NCBI GenBank assembly: GCA_036924855.1
Contig: JBAGRP010000001.1
Span: forward strand, 4,340,001 to 4,404,000
Length of the DNA stretch: 64,000 nt
Source: Nitrobacteraceae bacterium AZCC 2146
Lineage (GTDB): Bacteria > Pseudomonadota > Alphaproteobacteria > Rhizobiales > Xanthobacteraceae
Direction: 5' to 3'
Shown here: piece by piece, positions 1 through 11,441 of the stretch
Layout: every line of letters starts with the position of its first letter
Position numbering within the stretch: the stretch's first letter is position 1
Program-made: the position numbers and the translations under genes
Notes under the pieces: model-generated
The model's input: the letters and a program-made list of their open reading frames with translations, nothing else
Databases searched by the model: none
Told to the model about the DNA's origin: nothing

Positions 1-46
1 GCTGCAGGACGAGGTCGAATCGCTGAAGCGCCAGTTGCAGGAGTAA
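1..46 (+). CDS. dnaA: DnaA, C-terminal end (partial)
   Basis: Only the last 14 codons and the TAA stop are inside the window (reading frame starts at base 2). The peptide, an acidic/basic helix ending in LKRQLQE, resembles the C-terminus of alphaproteobacterial DnaA (domain IV tail). The call rests mainly on position: the next genes are dnaN, recF and gyrB, the standard order after dnaA. The protein itself, the replication initiator, lies outside the window. Confidence 0.7.
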   Translation, partial: LQDEVESLKRQLQE

Positions 47-48
47 AG

Positions 49-68
49 CAACAGCAGGAGTGCTGTTG
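49..68. terminator. Hairpin just after dnaA stop
   Basis: Perfect 8-bp inverted repeat (CAACAGCA / TGCTGTTG) with a GGAG loop, starting 3 bases after the stop. It has no T-run, so it may be a weak terminator or an mRNA 3' end structure. Confidence 0.4.
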
Positions 69-103
69 ACCCGGCAAGCGAGCTTGCGAGCGCTGAGCCC
101 AAG

Positions 104-133
104 GGGACCAAGTCCATAAATAGACTTGGTCCC
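104..133. terminator. Strong 11-bp inverted repeat between dnaA and dnaN
   Basis: GGGACCAAGTC and GACTTGGTCCC form a perfect 11-bp stem around an AT-rich 8-base loop. No T-tract follows, so a classical rho-independent terminator is not certain; it could also be a protein-binding palindrome. It is the most prominent structure in the dnaA-dnaN spacer. Confidence 0.45.
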
Positions 134-444
134 AATCCCGGAGGATCGATACGCCGTGCTGCCTCGTTTAGGCACCAAGGGTAGAGATCTGCTTTCACAG
201 CCAAATCGGCGTTATGGGGTCGCGGCGTTCGCCGGGACGCCCCGTGGGGTTTCCTCCCAAAACGTGGGGAACGGCGCCCCGTATCCCTTGCACTTCCCGC
301 CTATCCACGTCACCTTGCGGACCCCCGCGGGATTGAGCAAAATCCGTTTTGATCGAGCTTGCGGGCGTCAATCGCCGCGGCGCCCGTCCGGGTGGCCCGG
401 AACTTCCACCACACGACGTCGAATTGGATCGGGCGGGTTTTGCA
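134..444. other. dnaA-dnaN intergenic region
   Basis: I see no gene supported by codon pattern here; open frames crossing it read into dnaN in other frames. No clear consensus DnaA box (TTATCCACA) was found; the closest is CTATCCACG near 302-310, two mismatches. It presumably contains the dnaN promoter, which I cannot place. Confidence 0.4.
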
Positions 445-1563
445 ATGAAGGTCACCGTCGAACGCGCGCAACTTTTGAAGTCGCTGAGCCACGTGCATCG
501 CGTGGTCGAGCGCCGCAACACGATTCCGATCCTCGGCAACGTGCTGATCCGCGCCGAGAACGCCCGGCTGTCGCTGAAGGCCACCGACCTCGACCTCGAA
601 GTCACCGAAACCCTCGCCGCCGAAGTCGGCACCGCCGGGTCCACCACCGTACCGGCACACATGTTCTACGACATCGTCCGCAAGCTGCCGGACGGATCTC
701 AGATCGTCCTCGAAGCTGATGGCGATCGCTCGGTGATGGCAATCCGCGCCGGGCGCTCGCGTTTCACGCTACAGACCCTGCCGGAAAATGATTTTCCGGA
801 TCTCGCCGCCGGCGAGATGACGCATTCGTTTGCGCTGCCGGCATCCGACGTCAAGCGCCTGATCGACCGCACGCAGTTCGCGATCTCCACCGAAGAGACC
901 CGTTATTATCTCAACGGCATCTATTTACACGCCGCCGGCACTGCGACCGCCGCGACGCTGCGCGCCGTCGCCACCGACGGCCACCGCCTGGCGCAGATCG
1001 ACCTCAAGCTGCCGAAGGGCGCGGACGGCATGCCCGGCGTGATCGTGCCGCGCAAGACCGTCGGCGAAGTGCAGCGGCTCATTGAAGATGCCGAAGCCGA
1101 AGTCGGCATTGAGCTATCGCAGGGCAAAATCCGCTTCACCCTTTGCAATGTTGTACTGACCTCGAAACTGATCGACGGCACCTTCCCGGATTACGGCCGT
1201 GTGATTCCGCAGAACAACGACAAGGAACTGATCGTCGACAAGAAAGACTTTGAGGCCGCGGTCGATCGCGTCTCCACCATCTCCAGCGAACGCGGTCGCG
1301 CCGTCAAACTGGCACTGTCCGCGGGCAAGCTGATCCTGTCGGTGACCAATCCGGATTCCGGCAGCGCGACGGAAGAACTCGAAGTCGAATATGCCTCCGA
1401 CGCCCTCGATATCGGCTTCAACTCGCGCTACCTGCTCGACATCGCCGCCCAGATCGAAGGCGAAGTTGCCGTGCTGCGCCTGGCCGACCCCGGTTCGCCG
1501 ACCCTGGTGCAGGACAAGGATTCCAAAGGCGCGCTCTACGTGCTGATGCCGATGCGGGTGTGA
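445..1563 (+). CDS. dnaN: DNA polymerase III beta subunit (sliding clamp)
   Basis: 372-aa protein matching the family length. It forms the ring-shaped processivity clamp that tethers the polymerase to DNA; each subunit has three similar domains of about 120 residues. The start MKVTVERAQLLKSL is the usual N-terminus and the end LYVLMPMRV is the typical clamp C-terminus. The frame is open further upstream (to 349), but that extension is Arg/Pro rich and unlike DnaN, so the ATG at 445 was chosen. It sits in the conserved dnaA-dnaN-recF-gyrB block. Confidence 0.97.
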   Translation: MKVTVERAQLLKSLSHVHRVVERRNTIPILGNVLIRAENARLSLKATDLDLEVTETLAAEVGTAGSTTVPAHMFYDIVRKLPDGSQIVLEADGDRSVMAIRAGRSRFTLQTLPENDFPDLAAGEMTHSFALPASDVKRLIDRTQFAISTEETRYYLNGIYLHAAGTATAATLRAVATDGHRLAQIDLKLPKGADGMPGVIVPRKTVGEVQRLIEDAEAEVGIELSQGKIRFTLCNVVLTSKLIDGTFPDYGRVIPQNNDKELIVDKKDFEAAVDRVSTISSERGRAVKLALSAGKLILSVTNPDSGSATEELEVEYASDALDIGFNSRYLLDIAAQIEGEVAVLRLADPGSPTLVQDKDSKGALYVLMPMRV

Positions 1564-1687
1564 GGCCCTTCTGTTCTCGAACAAGCTCACTAGATTGCGT
1601 CACGGCCGGGCCTGAGTACGAAGCACCTCTTCGCACAGATGTCCCGGCCATCCACGTCTTTGGACGCCGTTTCAAAGCAAGACGCGG

Positions 1688-1710
1688 ATGCCCGGCGTAG
1701 AGCCGGGCAT
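1688..1710. repeat. Short palindromic REP-like element before recF
   Basis: ATGCCCGGC and GCCGGGCAT form a perfect 9-bp stem with loop GTAGA, followed by GACGA. Palindromes of this form with a GGGCATGACGA edge are a familiar dispersed intergenic repeat in Bradyrhizobium-type genomes (from memory, not searched). It lies 18 bases upstream of the preferred recF start. Confidence 0.5.
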
Positions 1711-1728
1711 GACGAAAGAATGGGGTTT

Positions 1729-2877
1729 ATGACCGCCTCCCGCATCCATCGCCTGACGCTAACGCACTTCCGCAACTATCGCGCGGCGACGCTGGAAACG
1801 CGTGGCGATGTCGTGGTGCTGATCGGCCCCAACGGCGCCGGCAAGACCAATTGCCTCGAGGCGATTTCCTTTCTCTCTCCGGGGCGTGGCCTGCGCCGCG
1901 CCACCCTCGACGATGTCGCCGATATCCAGGGCGATGGCTCCTGGGCGGTCTCCGCCGAAGTCGAGGGCGAAGTCGGCCTCGCCACACTTGGCACCGGCAT
2001 CGACCCGTCCGCCAGCGAAGCCGCCGCGACCAGCCGGCGCTGCCGCATCGACCGCGAGCCGGTCGGCTCAGCCGCGGCATTCGGTGACCATCTACGCATG
2101 GTGTGGCTGACGCCGGCGATGGACCAGCTGTTCATGGGGCCGGCCTCGGAACGACGGCGGTTCTTCGATCGCCTCGTGCTGGCCATCGACAAGGATCATT
2201 CCGGCCGGGTCTCGGCGCTGGACAGGAGTCTCCGTTCACGCAATCGCCTGCTCGAAGAGCGCAACTATGACGGCCACTGGCTCGACGCCATCGAGCGCGA
2301 GACCGCCGAACTCGCCGTCGCGGTGGCCGCAATGCGCGGCCAGACCGCGACGCGGCTCGCGGCGATGCTGCGCGCCCGCGGCGAAGCCTCGGTGTTTCCC
2401 TCCGCCATGATCATGCTCGACGGCTGGATGGAGAACGCGCTGGTCGATCAGCCCGCCACCGCGGTGGAAGACCGCTATCGCCAGATCCTGCTCGATGGCC
2501 GCTCCCGCGACGCCGCCGCCGGCCGCACGCTCGATGGCCCGCATCTCACCGACCTGCAGGTGATCTATGCGCCAAAAAACATGCCGGCGCGCGACGCCTC
2601 CACCGGCGAGCAGAAAGCGCTACTGATCGGGCTGGTGCTGGCGCACGCCACGCTGGTGGCGGAGATGACCAGCATCACGCCGCTGCTGCTGCTCGACGAG
2701 GTCGTGGCACATCTCGATCCCAACCGGCGCAGCGCGTTGTTCGGCGAACTCTCAAAACTCGGCGCCCAGGTCTGGATGACCGGCGCCGATCCCGCAGCGT
2801 TCACCGACATCGGCGCGTCCGGTGAAATCTTTGACGTCGATTCCGGGCGCGTAACACGTCGGCACATCCCGGTTTGA
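1729..2877 (+). CDS. recF: DNA replication and repair protein RecF
   Basis: 382-aa SMC-like ATPase that helps load RecA at single-strand gaps. The Walker A motif GPNGAGKT lies at residues 33-40, just after the typical RecF opening with HFRNYR. Late in the protein LLLLDEVVAHLD is the Walker B/D-loop region, and the family sequence STGEQKALL precedes it. The ATG at 1729 gives the usual short N-terminus (MTASRIHRL); an in-frame ATG at 1720 is a close alternative. Upstream in-frame codons cross the REP-like palindrome and are unlikely to be coding. Confidence 0.96.
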   Translation: MTASRIHRLTLTHFRNYRAATLETRGDVVVLIGPNGAGKTNCLEAISFLSPGRGLRRATLDDVADIQGDGSWAVSAEVEGEVGLATLGTGIDPSASEAAATSRRCRIDREPVGSAAAFGDHLRMVWLTPAMDQLFMGPASERRRFFDRLVLAIDKDHSGRVSALDRSLRSRNRLLEERNYDGHWLDAIERETAELAVAVAAMRGQTATRLAAMLRARGEASVFPSAMIMLDGWMENALVDQPATAVEDRYRQILLDGRSRDAAAGRTLDGPHLTDLQVIYAPKNMPARDASTGEQKALLIGLVLAHATLVAEMTSITPLLLLDEVVAHLDPNRRSALFGELSKLGAQVWMTGADPAAFTDIGASGEIFDVDSGRVTRRHIPV

Positions 2878-2990
2878 ACCACGGCGCTCGTTCGGGCGAC
2901 TAGAGCTATGCGGCAGTGTCGTCGCACCCCGATGACAGCCCGCGGCGTTGCGGGCGCCAGCAGACCCCGGAGACGTCAGTGATCTTTTCA

Positions 2991-5102
2991 ATGAGGCGCG
3001 GGACCACGGCCCCGGTAGCGCGACGCCTGTCGGCATTGATCCTGTGCGCGGCGTTCGTGACGGGTTCGGCGGCCTGCCGGGCGGATGACGGCATCGTCGA
3101 TGTCAAAAGCCTGCCGCGACTCGCCGGCGCCATTGAGGAGCCCGAGCGGGCGATCTCGCAAATGGCAGTGTATTCGGTGCCTGGTCTGGTGTCGGCCAAC
3201 ATCACAGCGACGCGCAAATTGCTGGCCGACGACGGCTGGACGCAATATGTCGACCCGCTCGCCGAGGGCAACGGCGACGGGCTGTTGTTCAAACGGGCCG
3301 GCCAGGGCCTGATCGTGTCGTTCCGCAAAGCGGGCAACAATCTCGAGCGCTCTCGCGTGTCCTATACCGCGACGCGGATCAATGTCGACCTGCCGCTGCC
3401 CGATGCCGCCAGCGACATCATGTTCAACGGCAACCGGCCCTATCTGCGCTGCGTGACGGCCCGCCCCATCGAGACCACGCGCGACGATCTCACGAACAGG
3501 CTCGCTGCGTCGGGCTGGACGGGATTGACGGCGGCGGACATCGCCGAGCGCTGGCCCGGGGCAAAACCCGACGAGACCATCGAGGACGGCGTACGCGCCT
3601 ATTTCGTCAATGCCGGGCGTGCGTATCAGAAACCGATCATGATGACTCTGCAGCGCCGCGACGGCAGCACCAGCGTCGAAATCAAGGTCGCGCCGTTTGC
3701 GCAGCCTCAGGATCTCGAGGCCGGCGACGATTCCTACGGCCTGCCGACGCCGAAATTCATCGTGCACACCGCCCGAACCGACGGCGCCGCCCGCCGCGAG
3801 CTGAAAGCCACGCTGGCGGCCGAGATCGGCCCGGTGCTGGCATTCTATCGCCGCGAACTCGGCAAGCGCGGCTGGACCGAACAGAGCAAAGGCGCGGCGA
3901 TCACACCGGAGGCGGTGACGCTGGCCTTCACCTCGGCGGAGGGCACCGGTCTGCTCAAGCTCGGCCATCAATACGACCTCACCACCGTCGGCTTTGTGCT
4001 GCAGGTGTCCGACGCCGTGCTGGCGGCGCGTGAAAAGGCAAAGCGGGACGAGAGCGCCAAATTCCTGCGCGACGCCGAAGCGACCGCGCGGATGGCGATT
4101 GCCGCGTCGGATGCGCAACGCGCCGCCGCAACAGCGGCGCCGAACTCGGATGCCACCTTGCGCACGCTGGACGGCGGCGCCGCCCCGGTGCCGCTGCCCG
4201 AGACCGCGGACAAGGTCCAGTTCGACGGTGCCGATGGCCACCTGGAATTTTCCAGCTCATCCAGCGTCAAGGCACTGGCGGCGTTTCATCGTGCAACGAT
4301 GAAGCCGCTGGGCTGGAAGGAAACGCCCTCGGTGATCAACAACCCCAATATGGTGGTGCTGGACTTTGCCAAGGCGAAGCAGACCATCTCGTTCACGATC
4401 ATGCAGCTGGGCGCCCAAGCGAAAGTCACCGCCGATGGCTCCGGTCTGAAGAGTGAGGTCGCCAAATCGATGACGGCCGATGTCGCGCTCGAAGCCGACG
4501 AGGATTCCGGTCTGCCGGTGCCGAAACAGCACACGCTCAGCGCCCCCGGCAGCTGGAAAGCGCAGGGCAGCGCCAGCCCGTTTCGCCGCGAACTCGATGC
4601 CAGCGTGCCCGCCGAACTCGGCGCGGTACTGGCTTTCTATCGCCGCGAACTGACAAAGCGGCAATGGAAGGAAGAGGCGCAGGGCGCCGTCATCAAGGCC
4701 GACAAGGTCATGCTGGCCTTTACCGCGCCGGATGGACCTGCGGTGTTGAAGCTGGATCGCCGCAACGGCGAGACCGCGGTCAATCTGGCGCTGAAGAACC
4801 CCACCGAGGCCGCGAAGGCCGGCATCAGGCCGGCACCGGGCCAGGTCAAGCTGATGTTCGGCAACATGGGCGATGTCGAAGCTGCGATCACCATCAACGC
4901 CAAAACCATCAAGATCGCACCCGGCATCGGCGGGCCGAAAACGCCTGATGGCCCGACGCTGGAATTGCCGCCAGGCAAATACAAGGTTGCGCTGAAGGTC
5001 GCCGGCCGGCCCGACCGCAACAGCGATCTTGACATCGCCGCCAACGACAGCTGGGGCCTGATGGCCACGCCGGGCGGCGTGATGCCGATGCAGCTGTATT
5101 GA
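2991..5102 (+). CDS. Large secreted protein with repeated modules, function unknown
   Basis: About 703 aa from the ATG at 2991 (a GTG at 2979 is also possible). The N-terminus has a basic start, a hydrophobic stretch and a small-residue region up to about residue 30, consistent with a Sec signal peptide; a Cys follows, but the box is not a clean lipobox. The body carries repeated units: two long copies share the sequence VLAFYRRELxKRxW (around residues 282-300 and 548-565), and shorter units with an L(8-12)GW pattern occur near residues 77, 170 and 430. This suggests duplication of a roughly 70-90 residue fold. The C-terminal ~100 residues are distinct and beta-rich. It sits between recF and gyrB in the same orientation. 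I do not recognise a named family. Confidence 0.85.
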   Translation: MRRGTTAPVARRLSALILCAAFVTGSAACRADDGIVDVKSLPRLAGAIEEPERAISQMAVYSVPGLVSANITATRKLLADDGWTQYVDPLAEGNGDGLLFKRAGQGLIVSFRKAGNNLERSRVSYTATRINVDLPLPDAASDIMFNGNRPYLRCVTARPIETTRDDLTNRLAASGWTGLTAADIAERWPGAKPDETIEDGVRAYFVNAGRAYQKPIMMTLQRRDGSTSVEIKVAPFAQPQDLEAGDDSYGLPTPKFIVHTARTDGAARRELKATLAAEIGPVLAFYRRELGKRGWTEQSKGAAITPEAVTLAFTSAEGTGLLKLGHQYDLTTVGFVLQVSDAVLAAREKAKRDESAKFLRDAEATARMAIAASDAQRAAATAAPNSDATLRTLDGGAAPVPLPETADKVQFDGADGHLEFSSSSSVKALAAFHRATMKPLGWKETPSVINNPNMVVLDFAKAKQTISFTIMQLGAQAKVTADGSGLKSEVAKSMTADVALEADEDSGLPVPKQHTLSAPGSWKAQGSASPFRRELDASVPAELGAVLAFYRRELTKRQWKEEAQGAVIKADKVMLAFTAPDGPAVLKLDRRNGETAVNLALKNPTEAAKAGIRPAPGQVKLMFGNMGDVEAAITINAKTIKIAPGIGGPKTPDGPTLELPPGKYKVALKVAGRPDRNSDLDIAANDSWGLMATPGGVMPMQLY

Positions 5103-5155
5103 GCGACTCAGGGGCACATTTCCAGCGTCCTGATGGCGCTCATCTGAATACCGAA

Positions 5156-5171
5156 ATCCCACTTTTGGGAT
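5156..5171. terminator. Small hairpin between the secreted protein gene and gyrB
   Basis: ATCCCA and TGGGAT form a 6-bp stem with loop CTTT about 55 bases after the stop. It is weak and without a T-run, so only a possible terminator. Confidence 0.25.
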
Positions 5172-5291
5172 GCGCCCGAAATGGCTTTCCGGCGCCTTGA
5201 AAAACAGCCTGAAAAGCCTATTTATTCAACAGCTTGCTGCGCGAGACTTTGCGCTAGGCGCAGTGCGTCTTTCATGGCACAAATAGCCTGA

Positions 5292-7784
<2,493 letters not shown>

Positions 7785-8121
7785 TCTCTAGCGAGCGGGA
7801 TCTGCAGCCGAATAGGCTGTCAACGGCCGCTCGTGGCTCACATAGTGCCCGTCGCCCTTGCTGCCGACAAATTTTCCATCGCGCGCTGCCGCGATGGTGC
7901 CGTGACGAGTGACGATGTCGAAAGCGACCATAGGCGACGTTTCTCCGATGCGCGGGCTTTTATAAGGAGCGTACCAAATTCACCGCGTGCCAAATTCTTG
8001 CGAACAACGGCACTGCCCGCGGCATGAGCGCCGTGCGCCTTGAAAACGTGCTTGGCGAGATCGCCGCCGATGGTCCAAAGAGGGACTTGACGGACCGGCA
8101 CTGCGGTTCTCGGATCGATTG
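7785..8121. other. Spacer after gyrB, possible gene remnant on minus strand
   Basis: About 340 bases without a convincing gene. On the minus strand an ATG at 7931 opens a 47-codon frame ending at 7788, beginning MVAFDIVTRHGT. That opening looks like the start of an amidohydrolase or dihydropyrimidinase-type protein, but the rest does not continue as one. It may be a remnant or chance. No terminator for gyrB is obvious. Confidence 0.25.
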
Positions 8122-9099
8122 ATGAAAACCCTTGTTTTTGGCGGCACCGGCTTTGTCGGGCTCAATATCGCGGAAACGCTGCTGGCGCGCGGCCATGCGG
8201 TCACTCTGTTCGACCGCGCCGGCTTGCCGCCGGCCGCGCAGCGGGCATTCGACCGCCATGGCGACAGGCTGAAGGTAATACAGGGCGACGTCCTCGACCG
8301 CCACGCTGTCGAGGAGGCGATCGCCGGCGGCATAGAGGCGATCGTCATGGGCGCCGCGATCACTGCAGGCGCCGAGCGCGATGCCGCCGATCCCGAGACC
8401 ATCCTCAATGTCAATCTGCTGGCGCAGACGCCGATCCTCGTCGCGGCCCGGCGCAACGGCGTCCGCCGTGTGATCAATCTGTCGTCCGCCGGCGCTTATG
8501 GCGCGGCCGCCTTCCGGCACGCGCTGCTCGATGAAGGCCTCGCCTGCGATCCCGTGTCGCTCTATGCCATCACCAAATTCGCGTCCGAAAAGGTCGCCGC
8601 GCGTCTCGCGGCGCTATGGCAATTCGACATTATCAGCGTGCGTCTTAGCGGCGTGTTCGGGCCCTGGGAACGGGCGACCGGGGTACGCGATACGCTGAGC
8701 CCGCAGATGCAGATCCTTGCCGCGCTCCGCGAACGCACAGATGCAGTTCTGCCGCGGCCAGGTGTCAAGGACTGGATCTACGCACCGGATGTTGCAGGCG
8801 CCGTGGTGTTGCTGATCGAAGCTGCGAAACCAAAGCACAACCTCTACAACATCTCGACCGGTTCGGAATGGTCGGCGCTGCAGTGGGGGCAGGAACTGGC
8901 CGCCCTGAATCCAGGCTTCATCTGTCGACTGGCTGGAAGCGGCGAAGCGCCAACGATCGACCTGCACAGCGATACCGATCGCGCGCCGCTATCTGTCGCG
9001 CGGCTGGAGCAGGAATTCGGCTGGCGCGCACGATTTGGCTGCGCCGATTCCGCTGCTCACCTGAACATCTGGTCGATGCAGCATCAGGAAGGAAGTTGA
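8122..9099 (+). CDS. NAD-dependent epimerase/dehydratase family protein
   Basis: 325-aa extended short-chain dehydrogenase. The N-terminal Rossmann fold has GGTGFVG at residues 8-14. The catalytic YxxxK appears as YAITK around residue 151, after a Ser-rich segment NLSSAGAYG. Such proteins act on nucleotide sugars or other activated alcohols; the substrate cannot be told. The start ATG at 8122 follows an in-frame TTG that was rejected. The next gene starts 1 base after its stop, so it leads an operon with a second dehydrogenase, a flavoprotein and, further on, a peptide-type ABC importer. This suggests a catabolic unit for an imported compound. Confidence 0.85.
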   Translation: MKTLVFGGTGFVGLNIAETLLARGHAVTLFDRAGLPPAAQRAFDRHGDRLKVIQGDVLDRHAVEEAIAGGIEAIVMGAAITAGAERDAADPETILNVNLLAQTPILVAARRNGVRRVINLSSAGAYGAAAFRHALLDEGLACDPVSLYAITKFASEKVAARLAALWQFDIISVRLSGVFGPWERATGVRDTLSPQMQILAALRERTDAVLPRPGVKDWIYAPDVAGAVVLLIEAAKPKHNLYNISTGSEWSALQWGQELAALNPGFICRLAGSGEAPTIDLHSDTDRAPLSVARLEQEFGWRARFGCADSAAHLNIWSMQHQEGS

Positions 9100-9100
9100 C

Positions 9101-9862
9101 ATGAGACTCGAGGGACGGACGGCGATCGTCACCGGAGGCGGATCGGGTATCGGCCGCGCCAGCGCGCTGCTGTTTGCGAAAGAAGGTGCATTTGTTGCGC
9201 TGGTTGATCGCGACGAAGCAGGTCTGCAGGAAACCATGGCGGAGATTCGCAGTGCGGGGAGCGATGCATCGATTCATGTCGGCGACGTCGGCGATTCCAA
9301 TTTCGCGCAGTCTGTCGTGGACGAGATCGTGGCGCGGCGCGGCCGGCTCGATGTGCTGATGACATCGGCCGGCTTTTCCTGCGGCGGCACGGTGGTGACG
9401 ACGGCCCCTACCGATTGGGATGCGGTGTTCCGCACCAATGTCGGCGGCACCTGGCTGTGGGCGCGCGCGGCGGTGCCGCAAATGCAGCATCAGGGCAAAG
9501 GCTCGATCATCACGGTGGCGTCGCAACTCGCCATCGCCGGCGGCAAGGGCAATAGCGCTTATATCGCTTCCAAGGGCGCGATCCTCAGCCTGACCCGGAC
9601 GATGGCGGTGGATTTCGCCACCGACGGCATTCGCGTCAATGCCATTGCACCTGGCGCCATCGACACGCCGCTGCTCCGCCGCAGCTTCGCGCGTCATGCC
9701 GATCCGGATCCGATCCGCGAAGCGTCGCGCAACCGCCATGCGATGAAACGATTTGGCCAGGCGGAAGAAGTCGCCGAAGCTGCACTTCATCTTGCCAGCG
9801 ATGCGTCCTCCTTCACCACCGGCACCGTGATGGTCGTGGATGGCGGCTGGCTTGCGGCATGA
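9101..9862 (+). CDS. Short-chain dehydrogenase/reductase (SDR, classical)
   Basis: 253-aa classical SDR. The cofactor motif TGGGSGIG is at residues 11-18, catalytic Ser at 141 (VASQ), and YxxxK as Y154-I-A-S-K158. The usual NNAG is changed to TSAG, a mild variation. D36 at the end of beta-2 (VALVDRD) points to NAD rather than NADP. It is close to FabG-like oxidoreductases, but its place between an epimerase and a flavoprotein indicates a catabolic dehydrogenase rather than fatty acid synthesis. Its stop overlaps the next start (ATGA at 9859), so translation is coupled. Confidence 0.9.
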   Translation: MRLEGRTAIVTGGGSGIGRASALLFAKEGAFVALVDRDEAGLQETMAEIRSAGSDASIHVGDVGDSNFAQSVVDEIVARRGRLDVLMTSAGFSCGGTVVTTAPTDWDAVFRTNVGGTWLWARAAVPQMQHQGKGSIITVASQLAIAGGKGNSAYIASKGAILSLTRTMAVDFATDGIRVNAIAPGAIDTPLLRRSFARHADPDPIREASRNRHAMKRFGQAEEVAEAALHLASDASSFTTGTVMVVDGGWLAA

Positions 9863-11292
9863 GCGATCTTATCACTCTGGAAGCGCAAGTCCGCGACGAT
9901 CTGGCCAAGACCGCCCATCCGAATGCCGCCTGGCTCGATGCGAAATCAGGCCCGGATGACCAACTGACGCTGGACGTGCTCGTCGTCGGTGCCGGCCAGT
10001 CCGGCATCGCCATCGGCTTCGGCCTGATGCGCTCGCAGGTCACCAACATCCTGGTGTTGGACAAGGCCGAGAATGGGCTGGAAGGCCCGTGGCTCACTTA
10101 CGCCCGCATGCCCACCTTGCGCAGCCCAAAGCATTTCACCGGCCCCGATCTCGATATCCCCAGCCTCACCTATCAGTCCTGGCACGAAGCGACGTTCGGC
10201 AAAGAGCATTGGCAGAAGCTCGACAGGATTCCGCGACGCCATTGGGTCGACTATCTGCTGTGGTTCAGGCGCATCGTCGGCGTGCCGGTGCGCAACGGCT
10301 GCGAGCTGCTGGAGATTGCACCCGCGGCAGATGGGCTGCTCGCAGCCACGGTACAGAGTGCCGGCGGCGTTGAAACCCTTTATGCGCGCAAGATCGTGCT
10401 GGCGACAGGCCAGGAAGGCATGGGCAACTGGACGATTCCGGAGCCGCTGAGCCATCTGCCGTTGTTCCTTTGCACGAACGCAGCGGACAACATCGATTTC
10501 GAAGCGCTGCGCGGCAAGCAGGTGGCGGTGATCGGCGCCGGCGCTTCCGCGTTTGACAACGCGGCGACGGCGCTGGAAGCCGGCGCAGCCGAGGTGCACC
10601 TGCTCTGCCGGCGGGCGGAAGTTCAGCTGATCCAGCCCTACCTGTGGCTGACGTTTCGCGGCTTTCTGCGCCATTTCAGCGATCTCGACGATGCCTGGCG
10701 CTGGCGCTTCATGCGTTCCGTCCTCGAAATGCGCGAGGGATTTCCGCAGGCAACCTATGATCGCTGCGCGCGTCACGCCAATTTTCATCTACAAGAGGGC
10801 GCGCCGGTTGAAGCTGCCCAGAAGGTGGGCAACAAGGTCGAATTGCGAACCCCATCAGGCGCCTTTACCGCAGATTTCGTAATCTGCGGGACAGGCATCG
10901 ACATGGACTTTGCCGGCCGACGTGAATTGAAGAAGTGCGCTGGCAACATTGCAACCTGGACCGACAATTATCAGCCGCCAGACGACGAGCGCAGCGCGCG
11001 TCTTGGCCGGTTTCCCTATCTTGCCGATGATTACGCGTTGACCGAACGTGTTCCGGGCGAGACGCCATGGATTTCCAACATCCACCTCTTCGCCATCGCC
11101 TCGACCATGAGCTTCGGCCCGTCGGGCTCGTCGATCAACGCGATGACCACCGCAGTTCCGAAACTGGTGCATGGCCTGACGCGCGGGTTGTTTTGCGCGG
11201 ACATTGAACGACAATGGGCTTCGTTCAAGGCCTATGACGTGCCGCAGGCGACCGTCGCAAGGCAACCGGAAGCTGCAGAAAAAGACCAATGA
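9859..11292 (+). CDS. FAD/NAD(P)-binding flavoprotein, monooxygenase-like
   Basis: 477-aa protein with two dinucleotide-binding motifs: GAGQSG near residue 36 for FAD, and GAGASA near residue 226 for NAD(P). This pattern fits class B flavin monooxygenases and related flavin-containing oxidoreductases; the exact FMO/BVMO fingerprint is not clear, so I call it monooxygenase-like. No signal peptide or membrane segment is seen. It is coupled to the upstream SDR by a 4-base overlap and is followed after about 150 bases by the ABC importer. It may oxidise the compound brought in by that importer. Confidence 0.8.
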   Translation: MSDLITLEAQVRDDLAKTAHPNAAWLDAKSGPDDQLTLDVLVVGAGQSGIAIGFGLMRSQVTNILVLDKAENGLEGPWLTYARMPTLRSPKHFTGPDLDIPSLTYQSWHEATFGKEHWQKLDRIPRRHWVDYLLWFRRIVGVPVRNGCELLEIAPAADGLLAATVQSAGGVETLYARKIVLATGQEGMGNWTIPEPLSHLPLFLCTNAADNIDFEALRGKQVAVIGAGASAFDNAATALEAGAAEVHLLCRRAEVQLIQPYLWLTFRGFLRHFSDLDDAWRWRFMRSVLEMREGFPQATYDRCARHANFHLQEGAPVEAAQKVGNKVELRTPSGAFTADFVICGTGIDMDFAGRRELKKCAGNIATWTDNYQPPDDERSARLGRFPYLADDYALTERVPGETPWISNIHLFAIASTMSFGPSGSSINAMTTAVPKLVHGLTRGLFCADIERQWASFKAYDVPQATVARQPEAAEKDQ

Positions 11293-11441
11293 GCCGAGAG
11301 ACCTGAAGCTGAAATGCGGGCCCGCCTGGGCCGATATCCGCGGGTTGCTTGGCGCGTTACTTGCTTCAGATGTAAAATAGTTCGACGCTTCGGCGCGAGC
11401 GACATCGACAGGCGTTTTTGTTGAATTCAGGGGATAGAGTA

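Noticed and set aside
302..310. Possible DnaA box CTATCCACG
   Set aside because: Two mismatches to TTATCCACA and a single copy; insufficient to call an origin.
126..719. 197-codon frame on + overlapping the dnaN start
   Set aside because: Arg/Pro-rich sequence, wrong frame relative to dnaN, no ribosome site or family.
2988..4241. 417-codon frame on minus opposite the secreted repeat protein
   Set aside because: Shadow of the + gene, which has a signal peptide and repeats; the minus frame shows no such features.
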